Assembly: GCF_000165835.1 (NCBI RefSeq)
Contig: NC_014640.1
Span: 3,534,001-3,598,000 of the forward strand
Direction: 5' to 3'
From: Achromobacter xylosoxidans A8
Lineage (GTDB): Bacteria > Pseudomonadota > Gammaproteobacteria > Burkholderiales > Burkholderiaceae_B
DNA: 64,000 nt
The position numbers and the translations under genes are program-made. Every line of letters starts with the position of its first letter. The stretch's first letter is position 1. The notes beneath the pieces were generated by a model, which did not search any database, was not told the origin of the DNA, and was given only the letters and a program-made list of their open reading frames with translations. Shown here piece by piece: positions 8,933 to 17,483 of this stretch.

Positions 8933-9044
8933 CGGCCTGCATGCATGCGGCGCCGGGTCCTTGCGCCCGACGCCGCATGCGCGCATCCATATGCCTGAAG
9001 TGCGCCTGAAAGCGGTAGAATTCACCCTCTGCTCATCACCACGC

Positions 9045-9076
9045 CGTCCCGCTGCAACGCGGGACGACGTTTTTTG
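9045..9076 (+). terminator. Intrinsic terminator after the P450 gene
   Basis: An 8-bp stem CGTCCCGC / GCGGGACG (9045-9052 with 9059-9066) with a 6-base loop is followed by ACGTTTTTTG. It lies 112 bases past the P450 stop and before psd. Confidence 0.75.
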
Positions 9077-9165
9077 ACGCGGCCAGTCCCGGGCCTGCAG
9101 GCGGGCCCCCAGCGGGGCTTGCCCATGCCGCGGCCAGCCGCGGGGTCATTTCTCAGCGCTCCTAG

Positions 9166-10029
9166 ATGTCGATCAAAGACCAACTTTTCCTCGCCAGCCA
9201 GTATCTCGCCCCCCACCACCTGGTGTCGCGGCTCTTCGGGTACGCCTCCGACTGCCGGGAACCGGCGGTCAAGAACTGGATGATCTCGCGCTTTGTCCGC
9301 CGCTATGGCGTGGACATGCGCGAAGCGCTGCAGGAAGAGCCGCTGGCCTACGATTGCTTCAACGACTTCTTCACGCGAGCGCTCAAGGAAGACGCCCGGC
9401 CGCTGGACGACGAACCGGGTTCGGTGGTCTGTCCCGCCGACGGCGCCATCAGCCAGATGGGCGCGATCGAACACGGCCGCATCTTCCAGGCCAAGGGCCA
9501 CAACTACGGCGTGGCCGACCTGCTGGGCGGCGACGCCGAGCGCGCGGCGCCGTTCCAGGGCGGCCAATTCGCCACCATCTATCTGTCGCCCAAGGACTAT
9601 CACCGCGTGCACATGCCGGTTGCCGGCACCCTGCGCGAAATGATCCACGTGCCGGGCCGCCTGTTTTCGGTCAATCCGCTGACCGCCCGCAACGTGCCGC
9701 GCCTGTTCGCGCGCAACGAACGCGTGGTCTGCATCTTCGACACCGAGCACGGCCCGATGGCCCTGGTGCTGGTGGGCGCGATGATCGTCGCCTCCATCGA
9801 GACCGTATGGGCCGGCCTGGTCACGCCGCACAAGCGCCGCGTCAAATCCACCCGCTACGACGACGCGGCGCGCGCCCCGATCCACCTTGCCAAGGGCGCG
9901 GAAATGGGCCGCTTCAAGCTGGGCTCCACCGCCATCGTGCTGTTCGGCCCCAACCAGATCCGCTGGGCCGACACGCCTTCGGTGCTGGGTCCGGTGCGCA
10001 TGGGCGAGCTGATGGCGCTGCCCGCCTGA
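9166..10029 (+). CDS. psd: Phosphatidylserine decarboxylase proenzyme
   Basis: 287 residues. It makes phosphatidylethanolamine from phosphatidylserine at the inner membrane. The self-cleavage site LGST is at 252-255, with Ser254 becoming the pyruvoyl group of the alpha chain. Other family marks are [20 protein letters not shown] and [20 protein letters not shown]. The length fits the shorter beta-proteobacterial Psd (E. coli 322). It has its own upstream terminator and looks monocistronic. Confidence 0.95.
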   Translation: MSIKDQLFLASQYLAPHHLVSRLFGYASDCREPAVKNWMISRFVRRYGVDMREALQEEPLAYDCFNDFFTRALKEDARPLDDEPGSVVCPADGAISQMGAIEHGRIFQAKGHNYGVADLLGGDAERAAPFQGGQFATIYLSPKDYHRVHMPVAGTLREMIHVPGRLFSVNPLTARNVPRLFARNERVVCIFDTEHGPMALVLVGAMIVASIETVWAGLVTPHKRRVKSTRYDDAARAPIHLAKGAEMGRFKLGSTAIVLFGPNQIRWADTPSVLGPVRMGELMALPA

Positions 10030-10037
10030 TATTTCGA

Positions 10038-10078
10038 TTTATTCGAAGCTGGATGTCTGGTTTTATTCGCTTTATACG
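10038..10078 (+). promoter_or_regulatory. Repeated TTTATTCG boxes upstream of the 2-hydroxy-acid dehydrogenase
   Basis: TTTATTCG occurs at 10038-10045 and 10062-10069 (24-base period) and a related TTTATACG at 10071-10078. They are AT-rich against a GC-rich background in the 91-base spacer before the gene at 10121. A promoter or activator site is plausible, but no clean -35/-10 pair stands out. Confidence 0.3.
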
Positions 10079-10120
10079 ATGAATCGGCGTTGCTAGATTA
10101 CGGGCTTTTGCCGGCCCGCC

Positions 10121-11338
10121 ATGACATCCATCATCTCGACCACTGCCAGTCCCCGCGCCGCCTCGGCCGACCGCCCCTTGCCGCGCGCGCTGGCGCGCAT
10201 GCTGTCGCTGGACGATTTCGAGGCCGCCGCCAAACGGCGCCTGCCGCGCCCGATATTCGGCTACGTCGCGGGCGCGGCCGAAGACAACCAGTCCCTGCGC
10301 GGCAACCGCAGCGCCTTTGCGCAATATTCGTTTTCGCCGCGCGTGCTGGTGGACGTATCGCGCCGCACCCAGCAGACCGAGATCTTCGGCCGCCGCTATG
10401 CCTCGCCCTTCGGCATCGCCCCCATGGGCATCAGCGCGCTGTCGGCCTACCGCGGCGACATCGTGCTGGCGCGCGCCGCCCGCGAACAGGGCATACCCGC
10501 CATCCTCAGCGGCACCTCGCTGATTCCGATGGAAGAAGTTATCCGCGCAGCGCCCGGCACCTGGTTCCAGGCCTATCTGCCCGGCGATCCGCAGCGTATC
10601 GACGCCCTGGTCGAACGCGCCCGCCGCGCGGGCTACGAAACCCTGGTGTTGACGGTGGACATCCCCGTGTCGGCCAACCGGGAGAACAATGTGCGCACCG
10701 GTTTTTCCACCCCGCTCAAGCCCAGCCTGCGCCTGGCCTGGGACGGCCTGACGCGGCCGCGCTGGCTGGCCGGCACCTTCATGCGCACGCTGCTCGCTCA
10801 CGGCATGCCGCATTTCGAGAACTCCTTCGCCACGCGCGGCGCGCCGATAGTGTCGGCGTCGGTGCTGCGCGACTTCAGCGCGCGCGACCACCTCAGCTGG
10901 GAGCACGTGGCGCGCATCCGCAGCCAATGGCCGGGCACGCTCATCATCAAGGGCATCCTGCATCCGCAGGACGCGGCGCTGGCGCGGCAGCACGGGGCCG
11001 ACGGCATCATCGTGTCCAACCATGGCGGCCGCCAGCTGGACGGTGCGGTCTCGCCGCTGCGCGCCCTGCCCGGCGTAGTCGCGGCGGCGGGCGGCATGAC
11101 CGTGATGATGGACAGCGGGGTGCGCCGCGGCAGCGACGTGCTCAAGGCCCTGGCGCTGGGCGCAAGCTTCGTCTTCGTCGGCCGGCCCTTCAACTATGCG
11201 GCCGCCGTCGGCGGCGAAGCCGGTGTGTCGCACGCCATCGGCCTGCTGCGCGCCGAGATCGACCGCAATATGGCGATGCTGGGCATCAACAACCTGCGGG
11301 AAATGCAGGCGGACCTGCTCATGCGCGCGGCTGCCTAA
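10121..11338 (+). CDS. FMN-dependent alpha-hydroxy-acid dehydrogenase (LldD-like)
   Basis: 405 residues of the L-lactate dehydrogenase/glycolate oxidase family. The active-site block SNHGGRQLD places the catalytic base at His301 and substrate Arg at 304. The FMN-contacting IIKGIL lysine and MDSGVRRGSDVLKALALGA phosphate loop are present, and FGIAPMGISAL lies in the N-terminal half. Enzymes of this family oxidise L-2-hydroxy acids and pass electrons to quinone or oxygen. No lactate permease is adjacent, so the exact substrate (lactate, mandelate, glycolate) cannot be assigned. The extended N-terminus (about 25 residues, Ala/Arg-rich) is not a clear signal peptide. Confidence 0.88.
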   Translation: MTSIISTTASPRAASADRPLPRALARMLSLDDFEAAAKRRLPRPIFGYVAGAAEDNQSLRGNRSAFAQYSFSPRVLVDVSRRTQQTEIFGRRYASPFGIAPMGISALSAYRGDIVLARAAREQGIPAILSGTSLIPMEEVIRAAPGTWFQAYLPGDPQRIDALVERARRAGYETLVLTVDIPVSANRENNVRTGFSTPLKPSLRLAWDGLTRPRWLAGTFMRTLLAHGMPHFENSFATRGAPIVSASVLRDFSARDHLSWEHVARIRSQWPGTLIIKGILHPQDAALARQHGADGIIVSNHGGRQLDGAVSPLRALPGVVAAAGGMTVMMDSGVRRGSDVLKALALGASFVFVGRPFNYAAAVGGEAGVSHAIGLLRAEIDRNMAMLGINNLREMQADLLMRAAA

Positions 11339-11388
11339 GCGGACAGGCGCATAATGCGCCATCCGACCATCGAAACATGTGAACGAGC

Positions 11389-11877
11389 ATGGCTGCAAAC
11401 GATCTGAAGGTGCGCGCAGCGCTACCGGGCGACCACGAATGGATTGTTGCCGCGCACGGCGACGTCTATGCGGCCGAGTTCGGCTTCGAGCGCGGGTTCG
11501 AGGATGACATAGGCGGCAAGATGCAGGCCTTTCGCCGGCTGCCAAGCACGTTCAATCGCATCTGGATCGGCATCATCGGCGATGAACGGGTGGCGTCGAT
11601 CGCCGTCTCCGAACGGCCTGCCGGCGTGGCCTTTCTCAATTTCGTCCTGGTCCTGCCGCAACATCGCGGCAAAGGCGCTGGCCTCCGGATGATGGACACC
11701 GTGCTGGAGCACGCGCGCGCCCATGGCATGAAGGAAGTCCAGCTGGAAACCTACAGCTGCCTGACCGCGGCCAGGGCGCTGTACCGGCGCCTGGGGTTCG
11801 AGCCGGTGAAGGTGGTGCCGGACCAGGCTGCCTATGGCCAGGCCTTCGACCAGGAATTCTGGGCACTGCGCATCTAG
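11389..11877 (+). CDS. GNAT-family N-acetyltransferase
   Basis: 162 residues with the acetyl-CoA-binding motif LVLPQHRGKGAGLRMMD at about 86-102 and the C-terminal RALYRRLGFEPV block typical of GNAT enzymes. It is co-directional with the upstream dehydrogenase (50-base gap) and could share its transcript. The acceptor (small molecule or protein) cannot be predicted. Confidence 0.85.
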   Translation: MAANDLKVRAALPGDHEWIVAAHGDVYAAEFGFERGFEDDIGGKMQAFRRLPSTFNRIWIGIIGDERVASIAVSERPAGVAFLNFVLVLPQHRGKGAGLRMMDTVLEHARAHGMKEVQLETYSCLTAARALYRRLGFEPVKVVPDQAAYGQAFDQEFWALRI

Positions 11878-11999
11878 CCTTGCTGCAAGCGCGGCGCCCG
11901 CACTTCAAGAGACGTTACGGGCCCCCGGGCCCGGCATAGAATGGCGATTCCCTTGCCACGCGCGCCGCTGCTCCCGGCCCGGCGCGCCCCAGAGCCGCC

Positions 12000-13169
12000 G
12001 TGTCCCTACGCCAATCTTCTTTCTTCCTGCGCTTCCTGACCTTGGGGGCCCTGGCTCACGTCTACGTGGGCGCCCGCCTGATCCCGGATGCTCAGTTGGG
12101 CGGCGCAGGTTCCGCCGCCGCCATCCTGGCCTTGCTGCTGTCCTGCATCCTGATTCCGCTGGGAATGCTGGGCCGTTCTTCCGTGCACCCGCCCTGGGGC
12201 GACCGCATCGCCTGGGTCGGGCTGTTCGCCATGGGCCTGTTCTCGTCGCTATTCGTGCTGACCGTGCTGCGCGATGCGCTGCTGCTGGTGACCTGGCTGG
12301 CGAACCTGATCATCGGAGCCGAGTTGCCCTGGACCTCGCTGCGTTGGGTCAGCGCCTGGGCCGTGCCCGTACTGGCCCTCGCCGGCACCTTGATCGGCCT
12401 GTACAACGCCCGCAAACGCGCGCGTATCGTCGACGTGGACGTCCCTATCGCCGGGCTGGCGCCCGACCTGGACGGCTTCACCATCGTGCAGATCAGCGAT
12501 ATCCACGTCGGCCCGACCATCAAGAAACGCTACGTGCAGGCCATCGTCGACGCCGTCAATGAGCAGTTGCCGGACATGGTCGCCATCACCGGCGACGTGG
12601 TCGACGGCAGCGTCGAACAGCTTGCAGCCCAGGCCAGTCCGCTGGGCCAGCTGCGGGCGACCCACGGCGTGTACCTGGTCACCGGCAATCATGAATATTA
12701 TTCGGGCGCCACGCCCTGGATCGCCGAATTCCGCCGCATGGGACTGCGCGTGCTGATGAATGAACACGTAGTCATCCACCCTGCCGGCCTGCCCGTGGTG
12801 GTGGCGGGCATTACCGACTACAGCGCCGGTTCCTTCGACCCGCAGCAGCGCAGCAACCCCAAGGCCGCGCTGGCCGGCGCGCCCGCCGACGCGCTGCCCA
12901 GGATCCTGCTGGCGCATCAGCCGCGCAGCGCGGCGGCGGCCGAGCCGCTGGGCTATACCCTGCAATTGTCCGGCCATACCCATGGCGGGCAGTTCTTTCC
13001 GTGGGGATTCTTCGTGCGGTTCCAGCAGCCCTACACGGCGGGCCTGCATCGCCTGGGAAAAATGTGGATCTACATCAGCCGCGGCACCGGCTACTGGGGA
13101 CCGCCCAAGCGCCTGGGCGCCCCATCCGAGATCACGCGGCTGCGCCTGCGCGCGGCTCGCGCCGGCTGA
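12000..13169 (+). CDS. Membrane-anchored metallophosphoesterase (YkuE/YaeI-like)
   Basis: 389 residues. About four hydrophobic segments in residues 8-135 anchor it, followed by a cytoplasmic calcineurin-like phosphoesterase domain. All metal-binding blocks are present: SDIHVG, TGDVVDG, GNHEYY, and GHTHGGQFFP near the C-terminus. Related proteins include E. coli YaeI and B. subtilis YkuE, reported as phosphodiesterases. The start is GTG at 12000, the first in-frame start giving the membrane anchor. It stands alone, converging on the AsnC-type regulator. Confidence 0.88.
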   Translation: MSLRQSSFFLRFLTLGALAHVYVGARLIPDAQLGGAGSAAAILALLLSCILIPLGMLGRSSVHPPWGDRIAWVGLFAMGLFSSLFVLTVLRDALLLVTWLANLIIGAELPWTSLRWVSAWAVPVLALAGTLIGLYNARKRARIVDVDVPIAGLAPDLDGFTIVQISDIHVGPTIKKRYVQAIVDAVNEQLPDMVAITGDVVDGSVEQLAAQASPLGQLRATHGVYLVTGNHEYYSGATPWIAEFRRMGLRVLMNEHVVIHPAGLPVVVAGITDYSAGSFDPQQRSNPKAALAGAPADALPRILLAHQPRSAAAAEPLGYTLQLSGHTHGGQFFPWGFFVRFQQPYTAGLHRLGKMWIYISRGTGYWGPPKRLGAPSEITRLRLRAARAG

Positions 13170-13179
13170 ACGGCGCGCT

Positions 13180-13635
13180 TCAGCCGTTGTCCGGCAAGGG
13201 TCCGCGCTCCAGATAGCTGGTCAGCGCGATGTCGCTGGTGGTGTTGGTGATGCCGTCGATCTGATGGATGCGCGCCAGCAGCGATTCCAGCGCCTGCGTG
13301 TCGCGCACGCGCACTTTCAACAGCATCGCGCTCTTGCCGGTGATGGTGTGGATCTCTTCCACCTCGGTCAGTTCGGCCAGCCCCAGCACCTGCTGCGTGA
13401 TGGTCCAGTTGTTGGTGTCCACGTGCACGAAGGCCAGCAGCGGCCGCCCTATCCGGGCGCCGTCCAGCTTGGCGGCGATGCCCTTGATCAGGCCGTCGCG
13501 CTTGAGGCGCTTGACCCGTTCATGCACAGCCGGGGCGGAAAGGTTCAGCAATTTGCCCAGTTCGGCGTAGCTGGGGGAGGCGTCGTCGGCCAGCAGCGTT
13601 AACAGCTTTCGGTCGCGGTCATCAAGATCAGGCAT
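13180..13635 (-). CDS. Lrp/AsnC-family transcriptional regulator
   Basis: 151 residues, the standard family length. The N-terminal helix-turn-helix (LDDRDRKLLTLLADDASPSY, then ELGKLLNLSAPAVHERVKRL) is followed by a RAM/AsnC ligand-binding domain. The ATG at 13635 (MPDLDDRD) begins exactly where the family begins; a longer frame runs through the promoter and is not coding. It is divergent from the MFS gene, with a dyad in the spacer, so it probably senses an amino acid and controls the exporter. Confidence 0.92.
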   Translation of the reverse strand: MPDLDDRDRKLLTLLADDASPSYAELGKLLNLSAPAVHERVKRLKRDGLIKGIAAKLDGARIGRPLLAFVHVDTNNWTITQQVLGLAELTEVEEIHTITGKSAMLLKVRVRDTQALESLLARIHQIDGITNTTSDIALTSYLERGPLPDNG

Positions 13636-13672
13636 TGGAATCGGGTTCTGCCGAACGGCATTCGAACTTTTA

Positions 13673-13720
13673 TGGAATAAGGAAATATACGCGTTAACCC
13701 TTATTTTATTCCAATAAAAT
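13673..13720. promoter_or_regulatory. AsnC/Lrp-type operator between regulator and MFS exporter
   Basis: An almost uninterrupted dyad ATTTTATT-CC-AATAAAAT (13703-13720, 8-bp perfect arms) ends 6 bases before the MFS ATG. A second TGGAATAA at 13673-13680 is the inverted copy of TTATTCCA at 13706-13713, giving paired sites about 33 bases apart, as expected for an octameric Lrp-family protein. Confidence 0.6.
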
Positions 13721-13726
13721 TTGGCG

Positions 13727-14914
13727 ATGCAGAACCGTAGCACCCGCCAGTCTTCTTCCGTCCCCGCCCTGATGTTCGCCGTCAGCGTCGTAGGCTCCAA
13801 CGGCCTGGCGCTCAGCCCCATCCTGAGCGACGTGGCGCGCTCCTTTGCCACCTCGCCGCTGACCATCAGCACCGCTATTTCCGCCTACGGCGCGGCCACC
13901 GCCGCCAGCGCCTTCTTCCTGGCCGCCCGCATCGACCGCATCGGCATCCGCCGCTCGCTCCTGGGCGCGATGGCCGTGCTGATCGCCGCCTTGATCCTGT
14001 CCGCCTGCGCGCCGCACTGGATCGTGCTGACGCTGGCGCAAGCCCTGGCAGGCGCCGCGGCGGGCGTCATCCTGCCTGCGGCCTATGGATCCGCCTCGCT
14101 GATCGCTCAGCCTGGCCAGGAAGCCCGCACGCTGGGCCGCGTCATCGCGGGCTGGTCCGTGTCGCTGGTGGCGGGCGTGCCACTGTCAGCGCTGATCTCC
14201 GATGCCGTGGGCTGGCGCGCTACCTACGGCACGCTGGCGCTATGCGCGGCGGTCGCCGCGCTGGGGTTGCGCAAGCTGCCGCAACGCCGCGCGGACAATC
14301 CAGCCCCGCTGCGGTTATCGCGCCTGCTGGCGCCCCTGTCCTACCGCGACGTGCCCGCCTTGCTGCTGGGCTGCCTGGCGTTCTCGTCGGCGTTCTATGG
14401 CGTGTACGCGTTCCTGGCCGACCACGTGCGCGGCCTGCTGGGGCTGAGCGCCGGGCAAGTGGGCTTCATCGCCTTTGCCTACGGCGCCGGGTTCCTGCTG
14501 GCCGGCGTGGCCGGCGCCCCGCTGATCGAGCGGCTGGGTCCGCGCCGCGCCCTGCCGCTGGCGCTGGGCGTCATCGCGCTGGTGTACCTGGGGCTGCTGC
14601 CGGCCGCCCATGCGCTGGCCGCGGTGCTCGCCATCGCCACGCTATGGGGCGCGGCCTCGCAGCTGAGCCTCAACCTGCTGGTGTTGCTGCTGTCGCGCGC
14701 CCGGCCCGAAGAGCGCGGCGCGGTACTCGGTCTGAACACCTGCACCACCTACCTGGGCGCAAGCGTGGGCACTGCCATCGCCGGCACCCTGTATACCCAT
14801 GCCGGCTTCGAAGCGCTGGGATTGGCCGCGGCCAGCGCCCTGGCCGCCGCGGCGCTAGGCCTGCATTGGCGTCTGAACGGCCGGCGCGCGGCGCGCGGTC
14901 AGGCTGCCGCCTGA
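13727..14914 (+). CDS. Major facilitator superfamily transporter
   Basis: 395 residues with about twelve hydrophobic segments. The loop after helix 2 carries AARIDRIGIRRSLLGAMAVL, a degenerate MFS motif A, and helices 4-5 carry AGAAAGVILPAAYG and GWSVSLVAGVPLSALI, as in AraJ/CynX-type drug or amino-acid exporters. A TTG two codons earlier is possible, but the ATG at 13727 sits directly after the dyad operator. Divergence from an AsnC-type regulator suggests amino-acid or related efflux. Confidence 0.88.
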   Translation: MQNRSTRQSSSVPALMFAVSVVGSNGLALSPILSDVARSFATSPLTISTAISAYGAATAASAFFLAARIDRIGIRRSLLGAMAVLIAALILSACAPHWIVLTLAQALAGAAAGVILPAAYGSASLIAQPGQEARTLGRVIAGWSVSLVAGVPLSALISDAVGWRATYGTLALCAAVAALGLRKLPQRRADNPAPLRLSRLLAPLSYRDVPALLLGCLAFSSAFYGVYAFLADHVRGLLGLSAGQVGFIAFAYGAGFLLAGVAGAPLIERLGPRRALPLALGVIALVYLGLLPAAHALAAVLAIATLWGAASQLSLNLLVLLLSRARPEERGAVLGLNTCTTYLGASVGTAIAGTLYTHAGFEALGLAAASALAAAALGLHWRLNGRRAARGQAAA

Positions 14915-14942
14915 ACCGCCAAGGCTATCGCCGGATCGCCGC

Positions 14943-16343
14943 TCAGCTCCGGTATTCCACCGCGCAGTCCCGGCCCGACCGTTTGGCCTGATAGAGCGCG
15001 AAGTCGGCGCGACGCAGCACGTCCGACGCCGTGGCATCGCCGGGTAGAAAGCCGGCGATGCCGCCGCTGACCGATAGCGTCACCACCGACCCGTCTATGT
15101 CCGCCGGATGCTGCCGCAGGCTGGCGCGCAAGCGTTCGCAGATCGCGCGCGCCACCGCCGCGTCCGCATCGGCCAGCAGCACCAGGAACTCCTCGCCGCC
15201 CAGCCGCCCTATCGAATCGCCTTCGCGCAGACAGGTGCGCAGCTGATCGCAGAAGTGCCGCAGCGCGACGTCTCCGCCCAGATGGCCATAGCGGTCGTTG
15301 ACCTGCTTGAAGTAATCCAGGTCCAGCATCAGCGCCGTGGTCGGTCCGCCCTCCCCGTGCCGGCCGTCTGCCAGACGGTCTTCCATGCGCTTGAGGATTT
15401 CGGCGCGGTTCCAGCAGCCGGTCAAGCTATCCACCCTGGCCATCCGCGCCAGCGCCGCTTCGGCGCGCCGGCTTTCGGTGACGTCCATGCCCAGGTTGAC
15501 CACTTTGCCGTCGGGCAACCTGACGTTGGACCACAGCACCGACAACAGCTCGCCGTCGCGCGTGCGCGGCTGCCATTCGCGGAAAGAGCGGTCGGGCCGC
15601 GCGACCACGCTATCCATCGCGCGGTTCCGGACCGTCGGGTCGGGATAGAACAGCGCGAACGGGTCCGGGCTCTGCTTGATCTCGGCTTCTGACCAGCCGA
15701 AGCGGCGCGCGCAGGCGTCGTTCCACAAGGTACAGCGGCCGTCCGCATCGAAGGCGTTGATCAGCACCGGCGCCGTCCGGAACAGCGCGCCGAACTGCAC
15801 AATGACTTCGTTGAGCCGCGCCAGTTCGCGATCGCGGACAGCCACGCCCAGCACGGCGTGTTGCGCATACGCGGCCAGGATATCTTGCGCGTTGGCATAG
15901 GCGGACACGTCTGTCAGCGCCCGCCTGAACGCAAAAACGATGTGGCCGCAGGCCACCGCATTGGCGTCGTAAAGGGTGCGCGCCACACAGGCCAGCACAC
16001 CGGCCTCGCTCAACCAAGGCTCGTCTTGCGGCATGCCATCCAGGCAGGCGTAGGCCGCGCGGTCCGCCAACAAGGCATGCACCGCCTCGTCTGCGCCCGC
16101 GAGGTCCGCGGCAATGCCGTCGCGGCAACTGGCGCTGGCGATCAGCCCTGCGGCGTCATCGGCTTGATCCAGCCGGACCCAGGCGTAATCCGCGCCCATG
16201 TCCTGCACGGCGCGCCCGGCCAGCGTCTGGAAAAAACGGTCTTGGCCCGCCGCCAGAATTGCGCTGGCGGCCGCCAGGATGCGGCCATCTTGCACGGCCA
16301 GAACCTGGGCATGGGCAACATCATCAGACGATGGAATACGCAT
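14943..16343 (-). CDS. Diguanylate cyclase with GAF and PAS sensor domains
   Basis: 466 residues, soluble. Residues about 15-170 look like a GAF domain, about 180-295 a PAS domain (FGALFRTAPVLINAFDADGR, then WNDACARRFGWSEAEI) with a PAC-like DVTESRRAEAAL, and about 305-466 a GGDEF domain. The active-site loop is GGEEF at 382-386, a functional variant. An RxxD inhibitory site (REGD, 373-376) sits five residues before it, so product feedback by c-di-GMP is expected. No EAL domain is fused. The sensory ligand is unknown. Confidence 0.92.
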   Translation of the reverse strand: MRIPSSDDVAHAQVLAVQDGRILAAASAILAAGQDRFFQTLAGRAVQDMGADYAWVRLDQADDAAGLIASASCRDGIAADLAGADEAVHALLADRAAYACLDGMPQDEPWLSEAGVLACVARTLYDANAVACGHIVFAFRRALTDVSAYANAQDILAAYAQHAVLGVAVRDRELARLNEVIVQFGALFRTAPVLINAFDADGRCTLWNDACARRFGWSEAEIKQSPDPFALFYPDPTVRNRAMDSVVARPDRSFREWQPRTRDGELLSVLWSNVRLPDGKVVNLGMDVTESRRAEAALARMARVDSLTGCWNRAEILKRMEDRLADGRHGEGGPTTALMLDLDYFKQVNDRYGHLGGDVALRHFCDQLRTCLREGDSIGRLGGEEFLVLLADADAAVARAICERLRASLRQHPADIDGSVVTLSVSGGIAGFLPGDATASDVLRRADFALYQAKRSGRDCAVEYRS

Positions 16344-16499
16344 GGCTCTGCTATCGAGGGGAGGACGGCGCGGCCCTCCGCATAGCGGCCATCGTGGCGA
16401 CTACAGGCCGAGGGGTTAAAAATCGGGGCCAGTATACGAGTAATCCCTGAGCCCAACTGGCAAGAATCGTCAACGTCCCCTTGGCCAGGCCCCTGCGCG

Positions 16500-17321
16500 C
16501 TACCAGGGAAAGTCGATCAGATCGCCGTACAAGCTGCGCAGCTTGGCCTTCACTTCGGCCGAATTCTGATAGATCGAAATGAACTTCAGCAGCCGCGGGT
16601 CCTGCGCGCCGGCCGGCGTGGCCACCCAGCGGATGGCATAGCGCCGCACATTGGCCGGATCGGTGTTGTCGAAGGCCAGGCCGTCCTTTTCGTTCAAGCC
16701 GGCCTGTTTGGCAAAGGTGGTGTAGGTGACGGACGCGGTCACGTCGTCGAAAGTGCGCGCGGACTGCGAACCTTCAATCGGCACGAACTTCAGCTTCTTT
16801 GGGTTCGACACCACGTCTTCCAGCGCGGCCTGATGCGCCACGCCGGGCTTGAGCTTGATCAGGCCGATGGATTCCAGCAGCAACAGCGCGCGACCGGTAT
16901 TGACCGGGTCGTTCGGCACCGCGATGGTCGCGCCCTCGGGCATCGCGTCGCCCTTCTTCAGCTTCTTCGAAAACAGGCCAATGGTGGTGGAATAACCGTA
17001 TGCGATGGGCTTCAGGTTGGCGCCGCGGCGCTGGTTGAACAGTTCCAGGAAAGGTTCGTGCTGGAAGAAGTTCGCGTCCACCGAACCATCGGCCACCGCG
17101 ATGTTCGGCAGCACCCAGTCGTTGAATTCCACCAGCTTGACGTCCAACCCCTCCTTTTTGGCCTGGGCGATGGCAAGTTCGGTGGCGGCGTTCGCGACGC
17201 TCGGAATCACGCCGATGCGCAGCGGCTTGTCCTGCGCCATGGCGTTGCTTGCGCAAGCCAGGACCAGCCCGGCGGCCGCGACGCGGCGGGTAAGTTTCAG
17301 AAGCAGTTGATGCAGAAACAT
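16500..17321 (-). CDS. metQ: MetQ/NlpA-family substrate-binding protein
   Basis: 273 residues. The N-terminal signal sequence is followed by [54 protein letters not shown] and an [18 protein letters not shown] block, all hallmarks of methionine-type binding proteins. MetQ is normally a lipoprotein; here the signal reads [11 protein letters not shown], so either Cys lipidation (imperfect lipobox) or signal peptidase I cleavage after AMA is possible. No metN or metI lies in the window, so it is an orphan. An ATG three codons earlier (17330) is also possible. A much longer open frame upstream is antisense to rocD and was discarded. Confidence 0.88.
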   Translation of the reverse strand: MFLHQLLLKLTRRVAAAGLVLACASNAMAQDKPLRIGVIPSVANAATELAIAQAKKEGLDVKLVEFNDWVLPNIAVADGSVDANFFQHEPFLELFNQRRGANLKPIAYGYSTTIGLFSKKLKKGDAMPEGATIAVPNDPVNTGRALLLLESIGLIKLKPGVAHQAALEDVVSNPKKLKFVPIEGSQSARTFDDVTASVTYTTFAKQAGLNEKDGLAFDNTDPANVRRYAIRWVATPAGAQDPRLLKFISIYQNSAEVKAKLRSLYGDLIDFPW

Positions 17322-17345
17322 AAGGACCATCCAGATATCAAAAAC

Positions 17346-17430
17346 AGGGCATTGCCCGGCACAAGCGCTTATTGTGCAGCAGCCTGCTGCGGCCGCCCGC
17401 AATGCCCTTTTGTCACGCAATGGCAATGCC
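17346..17430. promoter_or_regulatory. Inverted-repeat cluster in the metQ-rocD spacer
   Basis: A perfect 10-bp inverted repeat, AGGGCATTGC (17346-17355) and GCAATGCCCT (17399-17408), encloses two smaller hairpins: GCACAA/TTGTGC (17359-17364 with 17372-17377) and GCAGCA/TGCTGC (17376-17381 with 17385-17390). A third GGCAATGCC lies at 17422-17430. The outer arms are flanked by AAAA on one side and TTTT on the other. It may be an operator array, an RNA structure, or both. See findings. Confidence 0.5.
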
Positions 17431-17483
17431 GCGGAGCCGCTGGCGGCGCTAAGATGACTGCAATACCTCCGCGGGAGACCCTC

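Noticed and set aside
9914..11545. 543-residue antisense frame across psd and the hydroxy-acid dehydrogenase
   Set aside because: It spans two well-supported genes and their spacer; composition is typical of a high-GC shadow.
17346..17408. Known SAM or SAH riboswitch before metQ
   Set aside because: The fold is suggestive, but I could not match the conserved core of any SAM, SAH or guanidine class, so it is reported only as an unassigned structure.
16833..17483. N-terminal extension of rocD
   Set aside because: It is antisense to metQ and crosses the inverted-repeat spacer; RocD homology and the ribosome-binding site begin at 17484.
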